Positions 1-5,137 of a stretch of DNA of 6,279 nucleotides are shown one piece after another. Position 1 is the first letter of the stretch, and each line of letters opens with the position of its first letter. Position numbers and translations under genes: made by a program. The notes under the pieces were generated by a model. That model had not been told where the DNA came from. It searched no databases and worked only from the letters and a program-made list of their open reading frames with translations. The stretch lies in NCBI GenBank assembly GCA_012799495.1, contig JAAZLD010000239.1:1-6279 (forward strand). Reading direction: 5' to 3'. The DNA is from Desulfitobacterium sp. Its GTDB lineage: Bacteria > Bacillota > Desulfitobacteriia > Desulfitobacteriales > Desulfitobacteriaceae.

Positions 1-402
1 ACTTATATTGGGACCACGGCCGCCATTGTCCCTTTAGTATTGTCATCAGCCCCATTTGTAGCTCGTTTAGTGGAAACTTCTTTAAAAGAAGTTCCCTACG
101 GTGTTGTGGAAGCAGCCTTATCAATGGGCTCTTCCCCTTGGCAAATAATTAAGAAGGTTCTCCTGCCTGAAGCTAAAGGTTCTTTAGTCTTAGGTATAGC
201 CATTACTACTATTAGTGTTATTGGATATACTGCTATGGCTGGAGCCGTTGGAGGAGGCGGATTGGGAGCAGTGGCTATTCAGTATGGTTATAACCGTTTC
301 CGGACTGATATTATGCTCCTTACTGTAGTTATTCTAGTAATTATCGTCCAGGTAATCCAGTCCATCGGAACATCCTTGGCTCGAAAAATGACTCACCACT
401 AA
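1..402 (+). CDS. metI: Methionine ABC transporter permease MetI, C-terminal part (5' end outside window)
   Basis: This is the membrane-spanning subunit of the MetNIQ importer, which moves methionine across the cytoplasmic membrane using ATP hydrolysed by MetN. The reading frame is open from base 1, so the gene starts before the window. The 133 codons visible are the C-terminal part of a protein that is usually about 220 residues, and the TTG at 40 is not a true start. The permease EAA loop, which contacts the ATPase, is clear at visible residues 37-58 (EAA, then G43, ending LLPEA). It is followed by a hydrophobic segment, the MetI-type run GYTAMAGAVGGGGLG and QYGY, and a last membrane helix at about 104-122. 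The match to Escherichia coli MetI, recalled from memory, extends along the whole fragment. The metQ gene follows on the same strand, which supports the assignment. The metN gene and any SAM-responsive leader would lie to the left. Confidence 0.95.
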   Translation, partial: TYIGTTAAIVPLVLSSAPFVARLVETSLKEVPYGVVEAALSMGSSPWQIIKKVLLPEAKGSLVLGIAITTISVIGYTAMAGAVGGGGLGAVAIQYGYNRFRTDIMLLTVVILVIIVQVIQSIGTSLARKMTHH

Positions 403-595
403 GGTTGTTAAGTAATTTTTTCAATTTTTTTCAAAGTTGGTTTTAGCCCTCCCTCTTGGCTTCCTGGTAATACCGGTTAAACTCAGGTTGCCAGGTTGGT
501 GAAGGCTTAGATAAAGGAGTCTCTTGACTCTAAAAAACAACTTGTAGTTACTTCAAAAGACTAAAATTATTAGAGAAATTAAAGGAGGCAAAAAA
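403..595 (+). other. metI-metQ intergenic leader with possible stem-loops
   Basis: This 193-bp gap is long for genes of one transporter operon. It holds an 8-bp stem, CCTGGTAA (463-470) with TTGCCAGG (488-495) including one G-U pair. AGCC (445-448) and GGCT (504-507) could close around it. A second small hairpin is GAGTC (517-521), loop TCTT, GACTC (526-530). No U-tract follows either hairpin, so neither looks like a standard terminator. Weak promoter-like boxes exist (TTGCCA at 488 with GATAAA at 510; TTGACT at 524 without a good -10), but none is convincing. I see no S-box or T-box consensus here. The gap may raise or separately set metQ expression, since binding proteins are needed in excess over permeases; that is inference. 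Confidence 0.35.
581..588 (+). promoter_or_regulatory. Ribosome binding site of metQ
   Basis: AAAGGAGG lies 7 bases before the ATG at 596. It is a near-perfect Shine-Dalgarno sequence and fixes the metQ start. Confidence 0.9.
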
Positions 596-1465
596 ATGAT
601 TAAAAAAACAAAATTCTTTTCCTTAATTACCGCTTCACTATTGGCTGTTTCCTTATTGGTTACAGGCTGTGGTGGAACAACTAACCAAGATACCAATGGT
701 GAAACACCTGCTGGAACCAACACTGGTGACTCTGAGGAAGTGGTAACCCTTAAAGTAGGAGCTACTCCGGTTCCACATGCCGAAATTCTGGAACTTATTA
801 AGCCTGATTTAGAAGCAGAAGGAATCAATTTGGAAATCAAAATTTTTACCGAATATGCACTTCCTAACCCTGCAGTAGATTCTGGTGAAATTGATGCCAA
901 CTTCTTCCAACACACTCCTTATCTTGAAACCTATACTATTGACCAAGGTATGGAGCTTGTTAGTGTTGGTAATGTCCATATTGAACCAATGGGCCTCTAT
1001 TCCAAGAAAATCACTAACTTAGATGAAATTAACGATGGGGATACCATTGCTATTCCAAACGATCCCTCTAACGGTGGACGGGCATTATTAGTTTTAGAAA
1101 ATGCCGGACTGATTAAAGTAAAAGAAGGTCTAGGAGTTAAAGCTACTGTTTTAGATGTAGTAGAAAATCCTAAGAATCTTAAATTCCAAGAAATCGAAGC
1201 TGCCCAATTACCTAGAGCTCTCGAAGACGCCAAAATTACCGCAGCTGTTATTAACACTAACTTTGCTTTAGAAGCAGGCCTCAATCCTGCCGATGATGCC
1301 ATTGTCATCGAAGACAAAGATTCACCTTTTGCTAATATCCTTGTGGTTCAAGAAAGCCGCAAAGACGATCCTAATATCCAAAAACTCTTCGAAGCTCTTA
1401 CTTCTGACAAAGTAAGGGATTTCATCGAAGAAGAGTATGAAGGTTCAATCGTTCCTGCATTCTAA
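596..1465 (+). CDS. metQ: Methionine-binding lipoprotein MetQ (NlpA family)
   Basis: This is the extracellular, membrane-anchored substrate-binding subunit of the MetNIQ importer; it captures methionine and delivers it to MetI. Residues 1-24 form a lipoprotein signal peptide with a lysine-rich start, a hydrophobic core and the lipobox LVTGC, so Cys25 would be lipid-modified. A low-complexity Thr/Asn/Gly/Glu linker (about 26-48) is followed by the NlpA/MetQ domain to the C-terminus. Family signatures are VGATPVPHAEIL (54-65), the ANFFQHTPYL block (101-110) and NDPSNGGRAL (155-164). They include aromatic, His, Arg and Asn positions that line the ligand pocket in characterised MetQ proteins. The length of 289 residues is normal for a Gram-positive member. 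The ATG start is set by the strong ribosome binding site 7 bases upstream. It lies downstream of metI and ahead of a strong terminator, so it is probably the last gene of metNIQ. Methionine is the likely substrate, but some relatives bind other amino acids or D-methionine. Confidence 0.95.
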   Translation: MIKKTKFFSLITASLLAVSLLVTGCGGTTNQDTNGETPAGTNTGDSEEVVTLKVGATPVPHAEILELIKPDLEAEGINLEIKIFTEYALPNPAVDSGEIDANFFQHTPYLETYTIDQGMELVSVGNVHIEPMGLYSKKITNLDEINDGDTIAIPNDPSNGGRALLVLENAGLIKVKEGLGVKATVLDVVENPKNLKFQEIEAAQLPRALEDAKITAAVINTNFALEAGLNPADDAIVIEDKDSPFANILVVQESRKDDPNIQKLFEALTSDKVRDFIEEEYEGSIVPAF

Positions 1466-1520
1466 GGATTATCAAGCTGATAAAACAGATCGGTAAAACC
1501 GAGTATCATAAGACAAAGAA

Positions 1521-1558
1521 TAAGAGCCTTTCCTCCTTTTTAGGGGGAAAGGCTCTTA
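1521..1558. terminator. Strong, probably bidirectional terminator between metQ and the convergent coiled-coil gene
   Basis: A 16-bp stem (1521-1536 with 1543-1558, one T-G pair) starts TAAGAGCCTTTCC and has a 6-base loop TTTTTA. On the plus strand it is followed by an AT-rich run (AATTTTAT) and lies 55 bases after the metQ stop. On the minus strand it is followed by TTCTTTGTCTT and lies 44 bases after the stop of the coiled-coil gene. It therefore suits both convergent genes. Confidence 0.85.
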
Positions 1559-1560
1559 AA

Positions 1561-1590
1561 TTTTATAGGCTTTATTTTATAGGACTTTAT
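1561..1590. repeat. Short near-tandem duplication downstream of the terminator
   Basis: TTTTATAGGCTTTAT at 1561-1575 is followed by TTTTATAGGACTTTAT at 1575-1590; the copies share one base and differ by one inserted base. It probably arose by slippage or local duplication. No function is suggested. Confidence 0.5.
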
Positions 1591-1602
1591 CAAAGATAAA
1601 TC

Positions 1603-1980
1603 TTATTCCTTCTTTTTATTCTTTGCCATATTAACTAAGTATAATTCCCTAATTTCTCGATCATGCTTACTTGATTCCATTTGCAAAGCTTCTACTTTGG
1701 TACTTAAAACCTTCAGCTCTTGTCTAATTTCATCATTAAAGGCCTTCTGAGTCTCACGCCAATCATAGAACAGAATGTCGATCTTCTTGCCAAAATCATT
1801 TTCAATTCTAATAATATCCTGCTGCATTCTCGCCTGTGACTCTTTTAGATCAGCGATATCTGACTTCATTGTAGTCATATCCGCTTCCATACGCGTCTGC
1901 GACTCTTTTACATCTGACAATTCTTTAAGAACCTTACCAAAGTGCTCAAGCATCAGCTCTTGGAACTTCTCATTATCCAT
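1603..1980 (-). CDS. Uncharacterised coiled-coil protein with a three-heptad internal repeat
   Basis: This is a 125-residue hydrophilic protein without signal peptide or membrane segment, so probably cytoplasmic. It is dominated by charged heptad patterns: a coiled coil at about residues 16-62, a short aromatic interruption (DILFYDWRE, 68-76), then a second coiled coil at about 77-115 and a Lys-rich tail (KNKKKE). The motif KESQTRMEADM (25-35) recurs as KESQARMQQDI (46-56), exactly 21 residues later, which is three heptads. The repeat is visible in the DNA too. Small proteins of this style are common in Firmicutes, and I know of no assigned role. The ATG at 1980 is supported by a ribosome binding site and a good promoter. 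It ends towards metQ across a shared terminator. Oligomerisation or partner binding is likely; a more specific function would be a guess. Confidence 0.8.
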   Translation of the reverse strand: MDNEKFQELMLEHFGKVLKELSDVKESQTRMEADMTTMKSDIADLKESQARMQQDIIRIENDFGKKIDILFYDWRETQKAFNDEIRQELKVLSTKVEALQMESSKHDREIRELYLVNMAKNKKKE

Positions 1981-1984
1981 AATT

Positions 1985-1993
1985 CCACTCCCT
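1985..1993 (-). promoter_or_regulatory. Ribosome binding site of the coiled-coil gene
   Basis: On the minus strand AGGGAGTGG precedes the ATG by 4 bases when the whole element is counted, or by 7 bases from its AGGGAG core (1988-1993). It supports the start at 1980. Confidence 0.65.
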
Positions 1994-2031
1994 AATTATT
2001 GGATATTCTAATTATACCATTGCAATTAGGG
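1990..2031. repeat. Inverted repeat centred on the -10 box (candidate operator)
   Basis: CCCTAATT (1990-1997) and AATTAGGG (2024-2031) are perfect 8-bp inverted arms separated by 26 bases. Their centre (2010.5) falls at the edge of the TATAAT element. The left arm overlaps the ribosome binding site and the right arm lies in the -35/-10 spacer. Because the right arm is upstream of the predicted transcription start, a DNA-binding role fits better than an RNA hairpin. No known regulator is recognised. Confidence 0.35.
2011..2019 (-). promoter_or_regulatory. Extended -10 promoter of the coiled-coil gene
   Basis: The minus strand reads TGGTATAAT, a perfect extended -10 box for the housekeeping sigma factor (TGnTATAAT). 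The -35 region is poor (TTGTTT at about 2033-2038, 16-base spacing when measured to TATAAT), which is typical of extended -10 promoters. The start site would fall near 2004, leaving a leader of roughly 25 bases. Confidence 0.6.
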
Positions 2032-2114
2032 AAAACAAGGACAACTTTCCTGTTTTGTTCCTTTTATTACCATAGTCATTTGAGCATAGAACCGCCTTGT
2101 CCTCACACACTAAC

Positions 2115-2138
2115 TTTGATGGAATTTACTTCATCAAA
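2115..2138. repeat. Inverted repeat upstream of the unknown gene (candidate operator)
   Basis: TTTGATG (2115-2121) and CATCAAA (2132-2138) form perfect 7-bp arms around a 10-base centre. The dyad ends 24 bases before the ATG at 2163. It could be an operator or a 5' leader hairpin; no clear promoter was found around it. Confidence 0.35.
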
Positions 2139-2162
2139 TATTTACAATGACGAGGCGATAAT

Positions 2163-2864
2163 ATGAATCCCTTTGATAAAAAGATCAGTACCCGGATCCG
2201 CATGCATCCGGAGATGTTACGGAATATTTTGCTAGAACCTCAAGAAGATACTTTGGACATTTTGCAACGGTATAATCTTATAGAGTCTAAGGGAGCCTTC
2301 TTAAGTCGGATATTAATTTCTGTACTACCCTATTGGGAGTTTGCTGCCTGTGAAGGTAATCTGCATCTTGCTAGAGTTGTGCGATTTTTAGAAAAGGTGC
2401 CCCTCAGTCCTTCCCAGGAAGAAGAGAGATTTTTGCGAGCAAATTTTCTCCGCATACGCCTTTTAGCGGAAACTCCTGGTACTTTTCCCTTCTCACCCTT
2501 TACCATTCAGGAAAGCCTCTTAGAGTTCCTTCAAAATGCTGAACTCCTTGCAGATTTACCCCAAGCAAAAGTTGTGAAATTTACCAGAGATGAACTAGCT
2601 CCTATTGCCCCGGAGCTAGCCCGCTATCGTCTAAACCCTTTAAGTAGGCGCTATGTACAAAACCTCTTCCACCCTCAGCGACAAGAAGCTATTCTAGGAG
2701 TCCTTGCCTATCTGGCCAAAAACTACCCTCTCTTAGGCACCTGTCGCCAGGCCTATGCTCTACTCTTATCTCTGGATAATATTGATAACTGGAGCCGTCA
2801 TCCCTTCTGTCTCCGTTTAATATCCAATAGGTTTTGGGAATTTCGGGCTATGGAGATTCTCTGA
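2163..2864 (+). CDS. Unrecognised, probably alpha-helical cytoplasmic protein
   Basis: I do not recognise this 233-residue protein. It has no signal peptide and no membrane segment. It is rich in Leu, Arg and Glu with regularly spaced hydrophobic residues, which suggests a helical bundle or helical-repeat fold. Notable stretches are RIRMHPEMLRNILLEP (11-26), a Pro/Phe-rich hinge TPGTFPFSPF (104-113), and a C-terminal half with NPLSRRYVQNLFHPQRQEA (158-176). Cysteines at 63, 194 and 216 are isolated and do not form a metal-binding motif. The ATG at 2163 is preceded by GAGG (2152-2155) at 7 bases, a moderate ribosome binding site. Codon choice resembles the neighbours, and there is no sign of frameshift. 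It is divergent from the coiled-coil gene and convergent with the transporter. Its stop codon lies inside a 17-bp tandem repeat. The coding call is fairly safe; the function is unknown. Confidence 0.75.
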   Translation: MNPFDKKISTRIRMHPEMLRNILLEPQEDTLDILQRYNLIESKGAFLSRILISVLPYWEFAACEGNLHLARVVRFLEKVPLSPSQEEERFLRANFLRIRLLAETPGTFPFSPFTIQESLLEFLQNAELLADLPQAKVVKFTRDELAPIAPELARYRLNPLSRRYVQNLFHPQRQEAILGVLAYLAKNYPLLGTCRQAYALLLSLDNIDNWSRHPFCLRLISNRFWEFRAMEIL

Positions 2865-2911
2865 GTCCTAAGACTCTCTGAGTCCTAAGATTCTCTGAGT
2901 CCTAAGACTCT
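2855..2911. repeat. 17-bp tandem repeat, three copies plus a partial fourth
   Basis: The unit GAYTCTCTGAGTCCTAA occurs at 2855-2871, 2872-2888 and 2889-2905, with a partial fourth unit GACTCT at 2906-2911. Copies differ only at the Y position (T, C, T). The first copy supplies the last codons and the TGA stop (2862-2864) of the unknown gene, and the array ends 9 bases before the stop of the convergent transporter gene. GAGTC and GACTC are complementary, so small 5-bp hairpins (GAGTC, CTAA, GACTC) can form on either strand. The array may act as a weak convergent terminator or may simply be slippage-derived. Confidence 0.85.
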
Positions 2912-2920
2912 TTATATCCC

Positions 2921-4261
2921 CTATACTCCCTCCCCAATTTCGTCCATAGGTCTTCCTTTTGTCTCTTCCCCGAGAATAAGAACATTGAGAACTACTAAGA
3001 ACAATACTCCAGTAAACAAGAGGAAAACAGTCTCCGTAGAATAGCCTGCACTTAACATACGCCCTACAACGGCGGGGGCTAAGATTCCCCCAATCCGACC
3101 AAATCCTGCAGCCCAACCTGCCCCAGTTCCCCGTGCTCGAGTTGGATAAAGTTCCGGAGTATAAGTATAGAGAATTCCCCAGGCCCCAAGGTTAAAGAAA
3201 GACATTAAAGAGCCAAAGGCCAGGATCATGGCCACACTTCCACCTTGACCAAAGAAGTAAGCACTAAGAGCAGTACCTAGGACAAAGATAGCTAAGGTGG
3301 GTTTGCGACCAATTCGATCCACTAGTAAGGCAGCTGTGAAATAACCTGGAATCTGGGCAACAGTCATCACAATTACATAGCTAAAGCTTTTTGTTAAAGA
3401 GAAGCCCTGAATAGCTAAAATTGATGGTAACCAAGTAAAAATACCATAATAAGAAAAAACAATCCCAAACCATAAGAGCCAAAGAAAAACTGTACGCCGG
3501 AGGAATTTCTTAGAAAACAGTTCTGCCACAGTAGCATTTTTAATCTTCTTAGGCTCATTTTTTATACCATCTAATAAGTCAATATTTAGTTCATCCTCTT
3601 TCCCGTCCTCACCAACTATTCTATGATAAACAGCTACAGCTTCCTCGATTCTCCCCTGTTCCTCAAGAAAACGAGGTGATTCCGGAATGAACTTCCATAA
3701 GTAAAAGATGTATAAGGCAGGTAAAGCTCCAATGAAAAAAGCTATATTCCAACCAAATTTCGGAATAACTAAGTAAGAGATAACTGCAGCTAAGAGCCAA
3801 CCCATGGCCCAGAAGCTTTCCAAAAGAACCAAAAACTTACCCCGATGTTTAGCTGGAGTAAATTCACTAACTAATGTCACAGCAACGGGCAGCTGACCAC
3901 CTAAGCCAAAGCCCACGATAAAACGAAAAAATAGTAAAGAATTATAACTCCAGGCGACACCACATAACCCTGTGGCCACAGAATACATAAGTAAAGTTAA
4001 AGCAAAGACTTTTTTCCGGCCAATCCGATCTGCTACACTTCCTGAAAGGACAGCACCAATGGCCATACCAAGAAGCCCTACACTCCCGATATTACCCATT
4101 TGTTCTGTAGTCAAGCCCCAAGTATCCATCAGGGCTGGCATCACAAAGGAAATGATTCCTGTATCCATGGAATCAAACATCCACCCTAAGCCTGCAGCAA
4201 AGAGTAATATGTAGTGGAATCGTTTAACAGGGAGATTTTCGATACGTTGGGAAATCTTCAC
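2921..4261 (-). CDS. Major facilitator superfamily transporter, NiaP/YceI-like (probable niacin-type importer)
   Basis: This 446-residue inner-membrane protein has the 12-helix layout of the major facilitator superfamily. Helix 1 carries GWMFDSMDTG (26-35). Loop 2-3 has the family motif GSVADRIGRKK (74-84) and loop 8-9 the matching LVDRIGRKP (313-321). PESPRFL (193-199) follows helix 6, as in sugar-porter-like and metabolite:H+ symporter groups. Further blocks are GLGGQLPVAVTLVSE (119-133), LLESFWAMGW (146-155), SFFNLGAWGILYTYTPE (354-370) and a terminal GEETKG (431-436). From memory these match Bacillus subtilis NiaP (YceI), a nicotinate transporter, very closely, apart from a longer central loop here (about 200-250). 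A related substrate such as an aromatic acid remains possible. The GTG start at 4261 is set by the ribosome binding site GTGAGGT. It converges on the unknown helical gene, with no clear terminator beyond the 17-bp repeat. Confidence 0.85.
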   Translation of the reverse strand: MKISQRIENLPVKRFHYILLFAAGLGWMFDSMDTGIISFVMPALMDTWGLTTEQMGNIGSVGLLGMAIGAVLSGSVADRIGRKKVFALTLLMYSVATGLCGVAWSYNSLLFFRFIVGFGLGGQLPVAVTLVSEFTPAKHRGKFLVLLESFWAMGWLLAAVISYLVIPKFGWNIAFFIGALPALYIFYLWKFIPESPRFLEEQGRIEEAVAVYHRIVGEDGKEDELNIDLLDGIKNEPKKIKNATVAELFSKKFLRRTVFLWLLWFGIVFSYYGIFTWLPSILAIQGFSLTKSFSYVIVMTVAQIPGYFTAALLVDRIGRKPTLAIFVLGTALSAYFFGQGGSVAMILAFGSLMSFFNLGAWGILYTYTPELYPTRARGTGAGWAAGFGRIGGILAPAVVGRMLSAGYSTETVFLLFTGVLFLVVLNVLILGEETKGRPMDEIGEGV

Positions 4262-4268
4262 AGCTGTT

Positions 4269-4275
4269 ACCTCAC
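4269..4275 (-). promoter_or_regulatory. Ribosome binding site deciding the GTG start of the transporter
   Basis: On the minus strand GTGAGGT ends 7 bases before GTG at 4261. No in-frame ATG nearby has a comparable site, so GTG is preferred. Confidence 0.75.
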
Positions 4276-4280
4276 TTTTT

Positions 4281-4316
4281 AGATGTTTTCTTTCGTTCTA
4301 GATGATATCTAAGATG
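4281..4316. promoter_or_regulatory. AGATG repeats and small palindrome upstream of the transporter gene (candidate operator)
   Basis: AGATG occurs at 4281, 4300 and 4312 on the plus strand, two of them as AGATGTTT. The middle copy is part of the palindrome TAGAT-GAT-ATCTA (4299-4311). This lies 20-55 bases upstream of the GTG start. GACATTA also occurs twice further out (4324, 4361). In Firmicutes NiaP-type genes are often controlled by the niacin regulator NiaR, but I cannot match these sequences to its operator with certainty. No convincing promoter was found; TATAAA on the minus strand (4354-4359) lacks a -35. Confidence 0.25.
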
Positions 4317-4490
4317 TTTATTAGACATTAGTAAGTATTCCAGAGATAATCCCTTTATATGACATTATTCTTAAAACACCCATACAGTTTAGCAAATTAT
4401 CCTAAATTAATAAATAATAGATTTAAAATTTAGAAAAGTGGTTCAAGAGTTTCCCGATATCTTGGCAGAAAATTATGAAGAAAATCATGG

Positions 4491-4531
4491 AGAAAGTCGC
4501 GCAGAAAGTCGAGCAGAAAGTCGAGCAGAAA
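4491..4531. repeat. 12-bp tandem repeat, three copies plus a partial copy
   Basis: Units AGAAAGTCGMGC lie at 4491-4502, 4503-4514 and 4515-4526, with AGAAA of a fourth at 4527-4531. Only one base varies among full copies. The period is a multiple of three and reads as ESRA in one plus-strand frame, and as DFLL on the minus strand. Confidence 0.8.
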
Positions 4532-4542
4532 ATTCCCAAAGA

Positions 4543-4571
4543 AATAGAGAAGCTGAAAAAGCTTCTCTATT
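4543..4571 (-). terminator. Intrinsic terminator of the CotJC-like gene
   Basis: A perfect 12-bp stem, AATAGAGAAGCT (4543-4554) with AGCTTCTCTATT (4560-4571), has a 5-base loop. On the minus strand it is followed by TTCTTTGGG. The TAG stop of the gene (4567-4569) lies inside the first arm, so the terminator follows immediately. It separates this gene from the downstream transporter. Confidence 0.7.
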
Positions 4572-5121
4572 CTAATACTTGAAGACTCATTTTATAGTCG
4601 TAAATAATTTCCATGAATTGCTCATTCTGCCCATCTTCAACTAATAATTTATAACAGCGGTAAAGGAGTTTTTGGTGAATTCCTTCCCTGCGGGCGAGAA
4701 AATTTAGTAAGCGTTTAACCCCGGGATCCTCTGTTAAAGAGGCATGGTGTTCATATAATAAACGAGACCTTTTTTCTAAGGCTGCATTGGCTTTCAGCAA
4801 TCTCTTCACATCTGTAAAAGGGACTACATAATTTATTGACCATAAAGCTCCTTGAGTGTTCCGCAAGCGATGGAGGTCCCCTCCCAGCTTGATAATCATA
4901 GCTCCAAGAGTCTCGTAATGAGCTAATTCTTCAGCAGTGATTAATCCTAATAATTCACGGATATAACGATTTTCTATATTCACCTGATGATTTAAGTACT
5001 GAACAATCTGAGTCAATTCCCCATCTTTGCCACCATAATGTTCTAAGAGTATTTGGGCTAATTCTGGGTCAGGTTTATCCACATGGATTGGATAAAAAAA
5101 ACGTTTCCGGTAATTATACAC
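4567..5121 (-). CDS. Ferritin-like manganese-catalase / spore coat CotJC-family protein
   Basis: The 184-residue protein begins with a CotJC-type block: YPIHVDKPDPELAQ (10-23), then LLEHYGGKDGEL (25-36) and QYLNHQ (41-46). The putative dimetal ligands of the four-helix bundle are all in place: Glu35, the ExxH pair Glu65/His68, Glu116 and the ExxH pair Glu146/His149. In manganese catalases such a centre removes hydrogen peroxide; CotJC is a related coat-associated protein in spores. The middle segment (81-112) differs from the CotJC I remember, and no cotJA or cotJB partner is adjacent, so this is a stand-alone relative rather than a certain CotJC. The GTG start is fixed by a strong ribosome binding site. 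It lies downstream of purD, with a -10 box of its own and crossing inverted repeats between them. Spore coat or peroxide defence are both possible roles. Confidence 0.8.
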   Translation of the reverse strand: MYNYRKRFFYPIHVDKPDPELAQILLEHYGGKDGELTQIVQYLNHQVNIENRYIRELLGLITAEELAHYETLGAMIIKLGGDLHRLRNTQGALWSINYVVPFTDVKRLLKANAALEKRSRLLYEHHASLTEDPGVKRLLNFLARREGIHQKLLYRCYKLLVEDGQNEQFMEIIYDYKMSLQVLE

Positions 5122-5128
5122 CGATCTT

Positions 5129-5137
5129 ACCTCCCCT
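5129..5137 (-). promoter_or_regulatory. Ribosome binding site deciding the GTG start of the CotJC-like gene
   Basis: AGGGGAGGT on the minus strand ends 7 bases before GTG at 5121. Its first bases overlap the inner arm of the upstream inverted repeat, so pairing of that arm could affect ribosome access. Confidence 0.85.

Larger units (their letters stand above)
4262..4566. other. 305-bp gap between the transporter and the CotJC-like gene
   Basis: This is the longest stretch without an established gene. From left to right it holds the transporter's ribosome binding site and AGATG repeats (4269-4316), a very AT-rich segment without clear structure (about 4370-4440), a short plus-strand open frame with 12-bp tandem repeats (4414-4575), and the terminator of the CotJC-like gene (4543-4571). 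It therefore contains both the upstream region of one minus-strand gene and the downstream region of another, plus possible gene debris. Confidence 0.6.
4414..4575 (+). pseudogene. Possible remnant of a gene tail with ESRA repeats (no credible start)
   Basis: The plus strand is open for 53 codons between TAA at 4411 and TAA at 4573. The frame reads FRKVVQEFPDILAENYEEN followed by HG, then ESRA three times and a charged end, EAEKASLF. The 12-bp DNA repeat is in frame, giving a perfect four-residue repeat. Candidate starts (GTG at 4438, TTG at 4462) have no ribosome binding site and no promoter is evident. Charged short-repeat tails of this kind occur at the C-termini of some Rpn/PD-(D/E)XK transposase-like proteins, so it may be the decayed end of such a gene; that is inference. 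It may instead be non-coding, since its end overlaps the terminator hairpin of the neighbouring gene. Confidence 0.25.

Noticed and set aside
403..595. SAM (S-box) riboswitch or T-box leader for metQ
   Set aside because: The conserved core sequences of neither class are present and there is no terminator hairpin. Such a leader would be expected upstream of metN, outside the window.
553..915. Minus-strand open frame of 120 codons opposite the start of metQ
   Set aside because: It lies antisense to a clearly recognised gene, has low-complexity Ser/Val content, and no family is recognised.
997..1317. Minus-strand open frame of 106 codons inside metQ
   Set aside because: It is antisense to the conserved MetQ domain and has no recognisable protein features.
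1775..2011. Plus-strand open frame of 78 codons over the coiled-coil gene
   Set aside because: It is the complement of a heptad-repeat gene; Ser/Ile/Cys-rich composition is typical of such a shadow.
2855..2911. CRISPR array
   Set aside because: The units are directly adjacent without unique spacers and are only 17 bp long; the same applies to the 12-bp repeats at 4491-4531.
2868..3116. Minus-strand open frame of 82 codons overlapping the 3' end of the transporter
   Set aside because: It is in another frame of a well-conserved transporter end and runs through the 17-bp repeat; the Trp/Arg/Cys-rich composition is unlike a real protein.
3972..4214. Plus-strand open frame of 80 codons inside the transporter
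   Set aside because: It is antisense to conserved membrane helices and motif A of the transporter.
4543..4571. Plus-strand terminator for the short ESRA frame
   Set aside because: No T-run follows on the plus strand; the hairpin suits the minus-strand gene whose stop codon it contains.
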